A DNA stretch of 64,000 nt from Pseudomonas tremae (GTDB lineage Bacteria > Pseudomonadota > Gammaproteobacteria > Pseudomonadales > Pseudomonadaceae): assembly GCF_001401155.1 (NCBI RefSeq), contig NZ_LJRO01000508.1, positions 1 through 64,000 of the forward strand, in the 5' to 3' direction. Each line of letters begins with the position of its first letter. Positions within the stretch are counted from its first letter, which is position 1. Of this stretch, positions 17,453-26,338 are shown piece by piece. The notes under the pieces are model-generated. The model saw nothing but the letters and a program-made list of their open reading frames with translations, had not been told where the DNA came from and ran no database searches. Made by a program: the position numbers and the translations under genes.

Positions 17453-17593
17453 ATGCATGAAATCCCGAACTTCCCACCAGGCCAACAGGAACCACAGCAG
17501 TCGACTCTTGCTCAACAAGAGCTTGGTCAACCTGCAGCGATGAAAGCAGCACCCTCGGCTCAAGACAGCCAGAAAGCCGGAAGCAAAGACTGA
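17453..17593 (+). CDS. Small hydrophilic protein, 46 residues
   Basis: The start MHEIPNFPPGQQEP at 17453 is preceded by GAGGAG with good spacing; a second ATG two codons earlier is too close to it. The peptide is rich in Gln, Ala, Pro and Ser and looks disordered. No family is recognised. It is followed within 10 bp by a long perfect inverted repeat (17603-17652), supporting a short transcription unit. Confidence 0.5.
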   Translation: MHEIPNFPPGQQEPQQSTLAQQELGQPAAMKAAPSAQDSQKAGSKD

Positions 17594-17602
17594 AGGCGAT
17601 TG

Positions 17603-17652
17603 TTTTCAGGCGTATCGAAAAAGGTTTTGCCGATTTTCAATACGCCTGAAAA
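17603..17652. repeat. Inverted repeat / hairpin between two small genes
   Basis: TTTTCAGGCGTAT (17603-17615) and ATACGCCTGAAAA (17640-17652) are exact reverse complements. After one mismatch the stem continues with GAAAA/TTTTC, leaving a 12-nt loop. It could be a bidirectional terminator for the gene at 17453 or a leader structure of the gene at 17678, 25 bp later. Confidence 0.65.
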
Positions 17653-17677
17653 ACCAGCAACAGGCAGACACCGATTC

Positions 17678-17857
17678 ATGAATGATTTCACTGAAACCCA
17701 AGCCAGCGCATTGATCGGCACCGCCGAGAAGATGATCGAGGTATGGTCCAGGCTCAGCCCAGAAAAACAGAGCGCCCTGCTCGCCCGCTTCGGCACCCAG
17801 GAAAACGCGTTGGCCGCCCTTGTGACCACGCAACTCGTCGCACCAGCGAACAAATAA
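17678..17857 (+). CDS. Small protein of unknown function, 59 residues
   Basis: The peptide MNDFTETQASALIGTAEKMI... is predicted mostly helical and has a charged middle (LSPEKQSALLARFG). I do not recognise a family. The frame extends upstream to 17600 through the hairpin, but the ATG at 17678 is the natural first codon after it. No clear ribosome site is seen, so translation is less certain. Confidence 0.45.
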   Translation: MNDFTETQASALIGTAEKMIEVWSRLSPEKQSALLARFGTQENALAALVTTQLVAPANK

Positions 17858-17980
17858 CCCTTCTTTTGCCGTTTATTTAAAACTGTTGCACCTGCATTAC
17901 CCGATGCGTCGGTATGATGAGCACTTCGAGAGCTTGCTAAGGGTTTTCCCCTGCCCGCTCGAACGTCACGCCCGCACAGA

Positions 17981-19192
17981 ATGAAAGCCTGCCCCATGCC
18001 CGACACACAGCAAACCCCGCAAAGCCCGATGGCCGTCACCCTGACTGTTGTCTCCATAGTGATGTTCACCTTCATCGGCTACCTGAACATCGGCATCCCC
18101 CTTGCCGTCCTGCCTGGCTATGTCCACAGCGATCTGGGCTTCGGGGCGGTGATCGCAGGGCTGGTCATCAGCGTGCAGTACCTGGCAACCTTGGTCAGCC
18201 GGCCTTGGTCGAGTCGCATCGTCGATAATCTGGGCAGCAAGAAAGCGGTGCAGATAGGCCTGACGGGTTGTGGCTTGAGCGGCGTGTTCATGCTGGTGCC
18301 AGTCTGGCTGGACGACTGGCCGATGACGAGCCTGGTGATTCTGCTGATTGGCCGGGTAATCCTCGGTAGCGCGGAAAGCCTGGTGGGCTCCGGCTCGATT
18401 GGCTGGGGTATCGGCCGGGTTGGCGCGCAGAACACTGCCAAGGTGATTTCCTGGAACGGCATCGCCAGCTATGGCGCACTGGCCGTTGGCGCGCCACTGG
18501 GTGTGTGGATGGTCGACTCGCTCGGGCTGTGGACAGTCGGCGTGAGCATCATGCTGCTGTGCTCGCTGGGGCTTTACCTGACCTGGCACAAGCAGGCCGC
18601 GCCGATCGTGCAAGGCGAACGACTGCCGTTCATGCATGTACTGGGACGGGTGTTCCCGCACGGCATGGGCCTTGCGCTGGGCGGCATTGGCTTCGGCACC
18701 ATCGCAACGTTCATTACCTTGTATTACGCCAGCAACCATTGGCCGAATGCAGCACTGTGCCTGACGGTGTTCGGCGGCAGCTTCATCGCGGCACGCTTGC
18801 TGTTTGGCAGCCTGATCAACCGTCTGGGCGGCTTTCGGGTCGCCATCGTTTGCCTGTCAGTGGAAAGCCTGGGGTTGTTGCTGCTGTGGATAGCGCCAAC
18901 GCCGGAGCTGGCGCTGGCAGGTGCAGCTCTGACCGGCTTCGGCTTCTCGCTGGTGTTCCCGGCGCTGGGCGTGGAGGCGGTCAATCTGGTTCCGGCCTCA
19001 AGCCGGGGTGCCGCAGTGGGCGCGTACTCGCTGTTCATCGACCTGTCACTGGGCATCACCGGCCCTCTGGCAGGCGCAATTGCTGCCGGGTTCGGCTTCG
19101 TTTCGATCTTTCTGTTCGCGGCGCTGGCGTCACTCGCCGGGCTGGGGTTGAGCATTTACATGTACAAGCAGGCTCAGGCGTTGCACCAGTAA
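17981..19192 (+). CDS. MFS transporter, YhhS-like
   Basis: This is a 403-residue, 12-TM major facilitator. The loop-2/3 region reads RPWSSRIVDNLGSKK and is followed by GRVILGSAESLVGSGSIGW and NTAKVISWNGIASYGALA, features of the YhhS/YfcJ (UPF0226) carriers, some of which are linked to arabinose or glyphosate efflux. The substrate cannot be read from the sequence. A second ATG at 17996 is equally possible. It stands alone between small genes and convergent arfB. Confidence 0.85.
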   Translation: MKACPMPDTQQTPQSPMAVTLTVVSIVMFTFIGYLNIGIPLAVLPGYVHSDLGFGAVIAGLVISVQYLATLVSRPWSSRIVDNLGSKKAVQIGLTGCGLSGVFMLVPVWLDDWPMTSLVILLIGRVILGSAESLVGSGSIGWGIGRVGAQNTAKVISWNGIASYGALAVGAPLGVWMVDSLGLWTVGVSIMLLCSLGLYLTWHKQAAPIVQGERLPFMHVLGRVFPHGMGLALGGIGFGTIATFITLYYASNHWPNAALCLTVFGGSFIAARLLFGSLINRLGGFRVAIVCLSVESLGLLLLWIAPTPELALAGAALTGFGFSLVFPALGVEAVNLVPASSRGAAVGAYSLFIDLSLGITGPLAGAIAAGFGFVSIFLFAALASLAGLGLSIYMYKQAQALHQ

Positions 19193-19240
19193 TGATCTCA
19201 TCTATCGTGCGACGCACCGCGTCCGGTATTGAAGGACCAC

Positions 19241-19654
19241 TCAGAAATCCACTTTCCCGCGCCCTGCTTTGATCGAGCCGCGCTTGCTCTTGGACTCGAG
19301 CCTGCGGGTCTTGGAGCCCAGAGTCGGTCGGGTCGGGCGGCGTTTCTTTTCGACCTTGGCGGCGTTTACTATCAGCTCGCTCAAGCGCAGCAACGCGTCG
19401 GCACGGTTCTGCTCTTGCGTTCGGTACTGCTGGGCCTTGATTACAATCACCCCGTCACTGGTGATCCGACTGTCGCTAAGCGCCAGCAACCGTTCCTTGT
19501 AGAACGGCGGCAGCGATGAAGCGTTGATGTCGAAACGTAAGTGCATGGCGCTGGAAACCTTGTTGACGTTCTGCCCACCCGCACCCTGGGCACGAATGGC
19601 AGTCAGCTCGATCTCGGCGTCCGGCAGATGGACATTGTTGGAAATCACCAGCAT
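19241..19654 (-). CDS. arfB: Alternative ribosome-rescue hydrolase ArfB
   Basis: ArfB (YaeJ) releases stalled peptides from ribosomes lacking a stop codon. The catalytic GGQ is at 26-28 (RAQGAGGQNVNK), and the basic C-terminal tail that sits in the empty mRNA channel (KSKRGSIKAGRGK) is present. The start MLVISNNVHLPDAE at 19654 gives the usual 137 residues. It follows the permease gene by 31 bp on the same strand. Confidence 0.93.
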   Translation of the reverse strand: MLVISNNVHLPDAEIELTAIRAQGAGGQNVNKVSSAMHLRFDINASSLPPFYKERLLALSDSRITSDGVIVIKAQQYRTQEQNRADALLRLSELIVNAAKVEKKRRPTRPTLGSKTRRLESKSKRGSIKAGRGKVDF

Positions 19655-19685
19655 CAAGGCATCTTCTTTTCTGTAACAGACACGT

Positions 19686-21095
19686 TTACTTGCCAACCCC
19701 GGCATTCAGCATAACGCTACGCCTGTTTTTGGCCCAATAACATACCCACATAACCGCCAGCCACACCGGGATTGCGTAAACCGAGATCTGAATGCCGGGG
19801 ATCATCAGCATGATGCCGAGAATAAACACCACAAAAGCCAGGCACACGTAATTGCCATAGGGATACCACAGCGCCTTGAACAGCGGCACTTGCCCTGTGC
19901 GATTCATGTGCTGGCGGAATTTCAGGTGCGAGTAGCTGATCATCGCCCAGTTGATCACCAACGTGGCCACCACCAGCGACATCAACAGCTCCAGCGCCTG
20001 ATGCGGCACGAAGTAATTGAGCAACACCGCCACCAGGGTCACGGCCGAAGAGGCAAAGATTGCCTTGACCGGCACGCCGCGTCTGTCGACCTGGGCCAGC
20101 GCTTTAGGCGCATCGCCCTGCTCGGCCATCCCCACCAGCATGCGGCTGTTGCAATAGGTGCCGCTGTTGTAGACCGACAGCGCAGCGGTCAGCACCACAA
20201 AGTTGAGGATGTGTGCAGCCGTGTCGCTGCCCAGCATCGAGAACACTTGCACAAACGGGCTGCCGCTGTACGAATCACCCGAGGCATTGAGGCTGGCCAG
20301 CAGGCTGTCCCACGGCGTCAGCGACAACAGCACCACCAGCGCACCGATGTAGAAAATCAGGATGCGATAGATGACCTGATTGATCGCCTTGGGGATGACG
20401 GTTTTCGGCTGTTCGGCCTCGGCAGCGGTGAAACCGAGCATTTCGAGGCCGCCGAACGAGAACATGATGATCGCCAGCGCCATGACCAGCCCGCTAACGC
20501 CATTGGGGAAGAACCCGCCGTGCTCCCAAAGGTTGCTGACCGATGCCTGCGGGCCACCGCTGCCGCTAACCAGCATGTAGCTACCCAGCGCGATCATGCC
20601 GATGATTGCCACCACCTTGATGATCGCGAACCAGAACTCGGTCTCGCCAAAGACCTTGACGTTGGTCAGGTTGATGGCATTGATCAAAACAAAAAAGGCC
20701 GCCGCCGACACCCAGCTTGGTATATCGGGCAACCAGTAATGAATGTATTTGCCGACCGCGGTCAGCTCCGACATACCCACCAGGATGTACAGCAGCCAGC
20801 AGTTCCAGCCCGACAGAAAGCCGGCGAAACCGCCCCAGTAGTTGTGTGCAAAATGGCTGAACGACCCTGCCACCGGCTCCTCGACAATCATCTCGCCCAG
20901 CTGGCGCATGATCATGAAGGCGATGAAACCACAAATGGCATAGCCGAGAATCATCGAGGGGCCAGCAGATTTCAATACACCCGCCGAACCGAGAAACAGG
21001 CCGGTGCCGATGGCGCCGCCTAGCGCGATCAACTGGATATGCCGATTCTTCAGGCCACGTTTCAACTCGCCTGACGGTGCGGATGTTTCACTCAT
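19686..21095 (-). CDS. AroP-family amino acid permease
   Basis: This is a 469-residue APC-superfamily proton symporter with 12 membrane segments and the family opening LKRGLKNRHIQLIALGGAIG followed by TGLFLGS. It most resembles AroP/ProY/GabP carriers; the exact amino acid cannot be fixed from sequence. It starts MSETSAPSGE and lies upstream of arfB. Confidence 0.88.
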   Translation of the reverse strand: MSETSAPSGELKRGLKNRHIQLIALGGAIGTGLFLGSAGVLKSAGPSMILGYAICGFIAFMIMRQLGEMIVEEPVAGSFSHFAHNYWGGFAGFLSGWNCWLLYILVGMSELTAVGKYIHYWLPDIPSWVSAAAFFVLINAINLTNVKVFGETEFWFAIIKVVAIIGMIALGSYMLVSGSGGPQASVSNLWEHGGFFPNGVSGLVMALAIIMFSFGGLEMLGFTAAEAEQPKTVIPKAINQVIYRILIFYIGALVVLLSLTPWDSLLASLNASGDSYSGSPFVQVFSMLGSDTAAHILNFVVLTAALSVYNSGTYCNSRMLVGMAEQGDAPKALAQVDRRGVPVKAIFASSAVTLVAVLLNYFVPHQALELLMSLVVATLVINWAMISYSHLKFRQHMNRTGQVPLFKALWYPYGNYVCLAFVVFILGIMLMIPGIQISVYAIPVWLAVMWVCYWAKNRRSVMLNAGVGK

Positions 21096-21316
21096 TCAAT
21101 AGCCACCTGGTGTTCTTGTTCTGTGACGGAAAAGGACCTGCCGCGCTCGTGACACAGCAGAACTGCAGTACCCGGAGCGAGAGCCCGGCGTATTGAACAG
21201 CAATGGTTCACAGAAAAAGGCGCAGCATTGTACACCTGCATCCCGGCTGAAGTTCAAAACGGGGGAACGGATGTGCATCGGCTGTGTGACAGCGCTTTTC
21301 AAAGCGCCAGAAACAA

Positions 21317-21343
21317 CAACGCCAGCCCTAAGGACTGGCGTTG
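21317..21343 (-). terminator. rluB terminator
   Basis: CAACGCCAGCCC and GGACTGGCGTTG pair at 11 of 12 positions around TAA; on the minus strand TTGTTTC follows. It is 17 bp after the rluB stop. Confidence 0.7.
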
Positions 21344-21359
21344 CCGCTCATTTACACGA

Positions 21360-22589
21360 TCACTCGGGCTTGCGACGACCGAAGCCAGGGCGCTGACCCG
21401 AACCTGCCGGTGGGCCACGACGTTTGCCGGACGGCGCGTCATCGTTGACCAGCTTGATGCCGACACGCTTTGGGCCGGGCTTGGCAGGACGTTTGTTCAT
21501 CTCGCTTGGACGCTCGGCGACCGGCGTGCCACGGCTGTTGTCGGCCGGACGCGGCGCGCGGGAACCGGGCTTGCCGGAATCCTTGCGCGGTGACGGACGC
21601 TGAGTCGAATCGCCGCCACGCGGACGATCACGCTCGCTGCCGGTGATCTGCGGCTGACGCGGGGCGCGGTCGCTGTTCGCCGGAGCGCCAGCGGCAGGAC
21701 GCAGCGTACGGACAACGCGCTCGCCCTTGCCCAACGGACGGGACGATTGACGCTGCAGACGCTCCATCTTGTCCTTGGTTTTGGCATTCATCTGCGGCTG
21801 GGCCACAGGCTGAAGGCCGACTTCGGCAGCCAGAATGTCGACTTCGTACTGACTCATTTCACGCCAGCGGCCCATCGGCAGGTCGGAGTTGAGGAACACC
21901 GGCCCGTAACGCACGCGCTTCAGACGGCTGACCACCAGCCCCTGGGATTCCCAGAGACGACGCACTTCGCGGTTACGGCCTTCCATCACCACGCAGTGGT
22001 ACCAGTGGTTGAAGCCTTCGCCGCCCGGAGCCTGCTGGATATCGGTGAAACGCGCAGGACCGTCTTCGAGGATCACGCCGTTCTTGAGGCGCAGCAGCAT
22101 GTCGTCATCGACCTCGCCACGCACACGAACTGCGTATTCGCGGTCCATTTCGAACGAGGGGTGCATCAAACGGTTGGCGAGTTCGCCGTCGGTGGTGAAC
22201 ATCAGCAAGCCAGTGGTGTTGATGTCGAGACGACCGATGTTGATCCAGCGGCCTTCTTTAGGGCGCGGCAGACGATCAAACACGGTCGGACGGCCTTCAG
22301 GGTCGTCACGGGTGCAGATTTCGCCATCGGGTTTGTTGTACATGATTACGCGACGGACTGTTTCAGCCGCTTCTTCGCGCTTGATGACGCGACCATCGAC
22401 ACTGATGGCGTCATGCAGGTCGACGCGTTGACCGAGGGTCGCGTCCTTGCCGTTGACCTTGATACGGCCTTGGGTAATCCAGGCTTCTACGTCACGGCGT
22501 GAACCCACGCCAATGCGCGCCAGAACCTTCTGCAGCTTTTCGCCTGCGGGTCCGATTTCCTGGCTGTCCTGCTTGTCTTTTTCACTCAT
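21360..22589 (-). CDS. rluB: 23S rRNA pseudouridine(2605) synthase RluB
   Basis: RluB makes pseudouridine 2605 in 23S rRNA. An S4 RNA-binding domain (17-75) precedes the RsuA-type catalytic domain with Asp122 in GRLDINTTGLLM. Residues from about 265 to 409 form a long basic, Arg/Pro/Gly-rich tail, which is common in Pseudomonas RluB and probably binds rRNA without a fixed fold. GGGAGGTG precedes the ATG. Confidence 0.94.
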   Translation of the reverse strand: MSEKDKQDSQEIGPAGEKLQKVLARIGVGSRRDVEAWITQGRIKVNGKDATLGQRVDLHDAISVDGRVIKREEAAETVRRVIMYNKPDGEICTRDDPEGRPTVFDRLPRPKEGRWINIGRLDINTTGLLMFTTDGELANRLMHPSFEMDREYAVRVRGEVDDDMLLRLKNGVILEDGPARFTDIQQAPGGEGFNHWYHCVVMEGRNREVRRLWESQGLVVSRLKRVRYGPVFLNSDLPMGRWREMSQYEVDILAAEVGLQPVAQPQMNAKTKDKMERLQRQSSRPLGKGERVVRTLRPAAGAPANSDRAPRQPQITGSERDRPRGGDSTQRPSPRKDSGKPGSRAPRPADNSRGTPVAERPSEMNKRPAKPGPKRVGIKLVNDDAPSGKRRGPPAGSGQRPGFGRRKPE

Positions 22590-22773
22590 CTGGGCACCTC
22601 CCGGTGTGTCGAATCAGGGCTGGCCGAGAACCGGCAAGACCTGTGCCCTGCGCGCTGTAGGAAGCGGCAAGGCGAAATACTTGAAAGCCCGGGCGATTGC
22701 TTATCGCCGAGGGTCGGCCATCATACGCCCCTGAGCATTTTTACGCATCAAGCGCCAGAGACAAATGCCGGTA

Positions 22774-22965
22774 TCACTTCTTCTTTTTGCGACCGGCGGT
22801 CTTGAGCTTCGCCAGCCGTTTGGCGGACTCCTCGAGCACGCTGCGCTTGTCGTCTTTTTCCAGCTTCTTCCAGGCCTTGATTTCCCGCTTGCTGCGGCCA
22901 CACCCAAGGCAAATGTCATCATCGAATTTGCACAGGCTGATGCAGGGGTTCTTGGTCGAACTCAT
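22774..22965 (-). CDS. DUF1289 small protein
   Basis: This 63-residue protein has four cysteines in NPCISLCKFDDDICLGCGRS, the DUF1289 pattern, which suggests a metal or Fe-S site, then a charged tail ending in KKKK. The function is not established. It lies between scpB and rluB in the same orientation. Confidence 0.85.
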   Translation of the reverse strand: MSSTKNPCISLCKFDDDICLGCGRSKREIKAWKKLEKDDKRSVLEESAKRLAKLKTAGRKKKK

Positions 22966-23097
22966 GGGTCAGCGAATCTCATGGCTGGGGATATCAGATG
23001 TGACCGTGGCGTGGCAGAGGAATTCGACCGGAAGCTCGCAGGGCATCGGCACGACAGTCAGAGAATATCGTTTCGCACGCTCCTGCTCTACATTGCA

Positions 23098-23152
23098 AAG
23101 AGGGACGCGGAACGTCCAGAAAGGCGCTACCACGCGGAGTGTGGGAGCGAGA
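23098..23152. repeat. Twin-hairpin intergenic (REP-like) repeat
   Basis: The first hairpin is GGACGCGGAACGTCC (stem GGACG/CGTCC). The second, from about 23125, has CGCTACCAC paired with GTGTGGGAGCG. The pair of short palindromes with GCGGA loops is the form of the dispersed palindromic repeat found in many P. syringae intergenic regions. It sits just downstream of scpB and may serve as an mRNA 3' end. Confidence 0.6.
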
Positions 23153-23153
23153 A

Positions 23154-23933
23154 TCAGGCCTCGTCTTCTTTATCCTTGCCCTTATTCTCAGCCTCAGCCT
23201 CTGGCTCCGCTCGCAACAGGTCATCGAAGTCAATCTTGAGTCCCTGTTCCATCGAATCGAGCTCCACCAGCAGGCTGCGGAAGCTGGTCTCGTCGCGCGG
23301 GGCCTCGGGCTCTTCGTCCGGGTCGAGACTGGCATCGGCCAGCGCCTGCAAATGGGCGGGCACCGGGGCTTCCTCGAAGTCCATCACCGGTTCCGTTTCC
23401 ATTTCGCGCAGGTCGGCCAGCGGCGGCAGTTCATCCAGGCTTTTGAGGTTGAAGTGATCGAGAAAGCCCTTGGTGGTAGCGAACATCGCCGGTTTGCCCG
23501 GCACGTCGCGGTAGCCCACGACGCGAATCCATTCGCGCTCCAGCAGTGTCTTGACGATGTGGCTGTTGACCGCCACACCACGCACGTCTTCGATCTCGCC
23601 ACGGGTGATCGGCTGGCGATAGGCAATCAATGCCAGAGTTTCCAGCATGGCCCGGGAGTAACGCTGCGGTCGTTCTTCCCACAACCGTCCGACCCACGGC
23701 GAAAAGCGGTCCCGAATCTGCAATCGGTAGCCCGAGGCCACTTCCTTGAGCTCAAAAGCGCGCCCCTCGCAGGACTTGCGCAGCACCTCCAGCGCTTTCT
23801 TGAACACCGGAGGCTCGGGCCGCTCGCCTTCTTCGAATAGCTCATACAGCCGTTCAAGCGTCTGCGGTTTTCCGGAGGCCAGCAGAAATGCTTCAAGCAA
23901 CGGGGCCAGTTCGCGAGGTTCGTTGAGGTTCAT
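23154..23933 (-). CDS. scpB: Segregation and condensation protein B
   Basis: ScpB is the winged-helix partner of kleisin ScpA in SMC-type chromosome condensation. The 259-residue protein has the family run TLALIAYRQPITRGEIEDVR and VKTLLEREWI, and a longer acidic C-terminus than the Bacillus form. It follows scpA by 15 bp. Confidence 0.93.
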   Translation of the reverse strand: MNLNEPRELAPLLEAFLLASGKPQTLERLYELFEEGERPEPPVFKKALEVLRKSCEGRAFELKEVASGYRLQIRDRFSPWVGRLWEERPQRYSRAMLETLALIAYRQPITRGEIEDVRGVAVNSHIVKTLLEREWIRVVGYRDVPGKPAMFATTKGFLDHFNLKSLDELPPLADLREMETEPVMDFEEAPVPAHLQALADASLDPDEEPEAPRDETSFRSLLVELDSMEQGLKIDFDDLLRAEPEAEAENKGKDKEDEA

Positions 23934-23948
23934 GGGTGTATTCTTGCT

Positions 23949-24767
23949 CTACTCGGCTCGCGCCCGGACATGGATCGCCGCAAAGGGCTCGTTTTGGACC
24001 AGTTCGACAAGGGATTCCTTGACCAGCTCAAGCACGGCCATGAATGTCACAACCACCCCCAAGCGTCCTTCTTCAGCAGTGAACAGCTCGGCAAACGGCA
24101 CGAAACCGCCGCCCTTGAGCCGCTCCAGCACATCGCTCATGCGTTCGCGGGTGGACAGGGCCTCGCGGCTGACCTGATGACTCTCGAACATGTCACCGCG
24201 ATGCAGCACTTCGGCCATGGACATCAGCACTTCCTCAAGGCTGACATCCGGCAACAGCTTGCGGGCGCGGGCTTCAGGAGCGTCGAGTTTCGGCACGATC
24301 ACATCGCGACCGACCCGTTTCAGGCCGTCGATGCCTTCAGCGGCGGCCTTGAAACGCTCGTATTCCTGCAGGCGGCGAATCAGTTCGGCACGTGGGTCGC
24401 CCTCTTCCTCTTCTATTTCCGCCGAGCGCGGCAACAGCATGCGCGACTTGATCTCGGCCAGCATGGCCGCCATGACCAGGTATTCCGCCGCCAACTCCAG
24501 GCGCACGGTTTTCATCAACTCGACATAACCCATGTATTGCTTGGTGATTTCGGCCACCGGGATGTCGAGGATGTCGATGTTCTGTTTGCGGATCAGGTAC
24601 AGCAGCAGGTCGAGCGGTCCTTCGAACGCTTCGAGAAAAACCTCGAGCGCATCCGGCGGAATGTACAGGTCCAGCGGCATCTGCGTGACCGCCCGTCCGT
24701 AGACCAGCGCGAACGGCAGCTCCTGCTGGGCATCAGCCTGGCTGTCTGCGACCTCGACGACCGTCAT
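23949..24767 (-). CDS. scpA: Segregation and condensation protein A
   Basis: ScpA is the kleisin subunit that bridges the SMC heads. The 272-residue protein carries FEGPLDLLLYLIRKQNIDIL and AAEYLVMAAMLAEIKSRMLL in the N-terminal part. Its ATG overlaps the stop of the upstream YciO-like gene (TAATG, one shared base), so the two are translationally coupled. Confidence 0.93.
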   Translation of the reverse strand: MTVVEVADSQADAQQELPFALVYGRAVTQMPLDLYIPPDALEVFLEAFEGPLDLLLYLIRKQNIDILDIPVAEITKQYMGYVELMKTVRLELAAEYLVMAAMLAEIKSRMLLPRSAEIEEEEGDPRAELIRRLQEYERFKAAAEGIDGLKRVGRDVIVPKLDAPEARARKLLPDVSLEEVLMSMAEVLHRGDMFESHQVSREALSTRERMSDVLERLKGGGFVPFAELFTAEEGRLGVVVTFMAVLELVKESLVELVQNEPFAAIHVRARAE

Positions 24768-25396
24768 TAAGCGCGTTCACCGAACGGCGCCGGATCACCA
24801 CAACCGACACGAACGATCTGCGGCTCGCCCTCGGACAGATTGACGACTGTGGACGCGGAGATGCCACCGATACCGCCGTCGATGATCAGGTCAACGTGAT
24901 GTTCGAGCACCTGGCGCATCTCGTACGGGTCGCTCAAGGGCACCGTGTCACCGGGCATGATCAGGCTGACGCTCATCAGCGGCTCGCCCAGTTGCTCTAG
25001 CAATGCCTGGGCGATGGGGTGGCTGGGTACGCGCAGGCCGATGGTGCGGCGCTTGGGGTGCAGCACCAGGCGCGGCACTTCACGAGTGGCGTTGAGAATG
25101 AAGGTATACGGCCCTGGCGTATGCGCCTTGAGCGCGCGAAAGGCACCGGTGTCGACCTTGGCAAACAGCCCCAGTTGCGACAGGTCGCAGCACATCAGGG
25201 TGAAATTGTGCTTGTCGTCCAGTTGGCGCAGACGGCGAATACGCTCGATGGCGCTCTTGTCGCCAATCTGGCAACCCAGCGCGTAGGACGAATCTGTCGG
25301 GTACACCACCAGCCCGCCGGCTTTTATGATTTCCGCGGCCTGTTTGATCAGGCGCGGCTGCGGGTTTTCCGGATGGACCTGGAAAAATTGACTCAC
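24767..25396 (-). CDS. YciO/TsaC-like threonylcarbamoyl-AMP synthase family protein
   Basis: This YrdC/Sua5-fold protein has 209 residues from a GTG start at 25396, chosen because AGGAAG lies just upstream and the sequence then reads SQFFQVHPENPQ as in YciO. Motifs include GGLVVYPTDSSYALGC and KRRTIGLRVPSHP. True tRNA t6A synthesis is normally by TsaC elsewhere; YciO-like proteins are reported to have weak activity, so the physiological role is uncertain. Confidence 0.85.
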   Translation of the reverse strand: MSQFFQVHPENPQPRLIKQAAEIIKAGGLVVYPTDSSYALGCQIGDKSAIERIRRLRQLDDKHNFTLMCCDLSQLGLFAKVDTGAFRALKAHTPGPYTFILNATREVPRLVLHPKRRTIGLRVPSHPIAQALLEQLGEPLMSVSLIMPGDTVPLSDPYEMRQVLEHHVDLIIDGGIGGISASTVVNLSEGEPQIVRVGCGDPAPFGERA

Positions 25397-25409
25397 GGTA
25401 ACTTCCTGT

Positions 25410-26273
25410 TCAGACGGCGGCAGTAGGCTGTTCATGTTTGAATCTGCACCATAAAGGCGGTAGATCCTCCGGCACCGGACGATAGGTGCCGATCTCGCCC
25501 CAGGCACCGGGACCGTGGAAATCGCTGCCGGCAGACACCAGCAGACCGAACTCACGGGCGAGGATGGCCAGGGTTCCGACCTGATCGGCAGGCTGCATGC
25601 CATTGACCACTTCTATGGCATGCCCACCGGCCTGGACGAAATCGCCGACCAGTTTACGCCGTTTACTGCGGGTAAAGTCATAATGCGAAGGATGCGCGAG
25701 GCTGACCCAAGCGCCAGAGGCGCGCAACGTCGCCACCGTTTCTTCCAGCGTCGGCCAATGCTGCTTGACATCGCCCAGTTTGCCCGCACCCAGCCATTTG
25801 CGAAATGCTTCGGCGCGATCCTTGACGTAACCACCGCGCACCAGAAAGTCGGCAAAGTGCGGACGCGCCGGTGCATTGCCGCTGTCGCCGAGCTCTTGCT
25901 GGATCGCCCGCGCGCCTTCCAGCGCTCCAGGCATACCTTTGATCGCCAATTTACGGCTGATTTCTTCGGCACGCAGCCAGCGTCCGTCATGCAAACGGGC
26001 GATGGCGTCGGTCAACGCAGGGGCCTGAGTATCGAACCCGTAACCCAGCACATGAATAGTCGCGCCGCCCCAGACACAAGACAGTTCCACCCCATTGACC
26101 AGTTGCATACCCAATGAAAGCGCCGCCGCACGGGCTTCTTCAAGCCCTTCGAGCGTGTCGTGGTCAGTCAGAGAAAGGACGCGCACGCCGTTTTCATGGG
26201 CACGGGCAACCAGCGCCGTGGGCGAGAGCGCCCCGTCGGAAGCGGTGCTGTGGCAATGCAGGTCAACATTCAT
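25410..26273 (-). CDS. rnm: PHP-domain phosphoesterase, RNase AM / nucleoside bisphosphatase (YciV/TrpH)
   Basis: The PHP superfamily metal site is visible as DLHCHSTASDG at the N-terminus, SLTDHDTLEG, GVELSC and, near the C-terminus, SAGSDFHGPG. Homologues hydrolyse 3',5'-nucleoside bisphosphates and trim 5' ends of 5S and 23S rRNA. The 287-residue protein heads the run rnm, yciO-like, scpA, scpB on the minus strand, and diverges from yciB. Confidence 0.88.
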   Translation of the reverse strand: MNVDLHCHSTASDGALSPTALVARAHENGVRVLSLTDHDTLEGLEEARAAALSLGMQLVNGVELSCVWGGATIHVLGYGFDTQAPALTDAIARLHDGRWLRAEEISRKLAIKGMPGALEGARAIQQELGDSGNAPARPHFADFLVRGGYVKDRAEAFRKWLGAGKLGDVKQHWPTLEETVATLRASGAWVSLAHPSHYDFTRSKRRKLVGDFVQAGGHAIEVVNGMQPADQVGTLAILAREFGLLVSAGSDFHGPGAWGEIGTYRPVPEDLPPLWCRFKHEQPTAAV

Positions 26274-26338
26274 AGTGGTGCTTTCGTGTTCATTGATGTT
26301 TGTTATTATGCCGCCACATCCTGCTTCTGGCTGCCATT

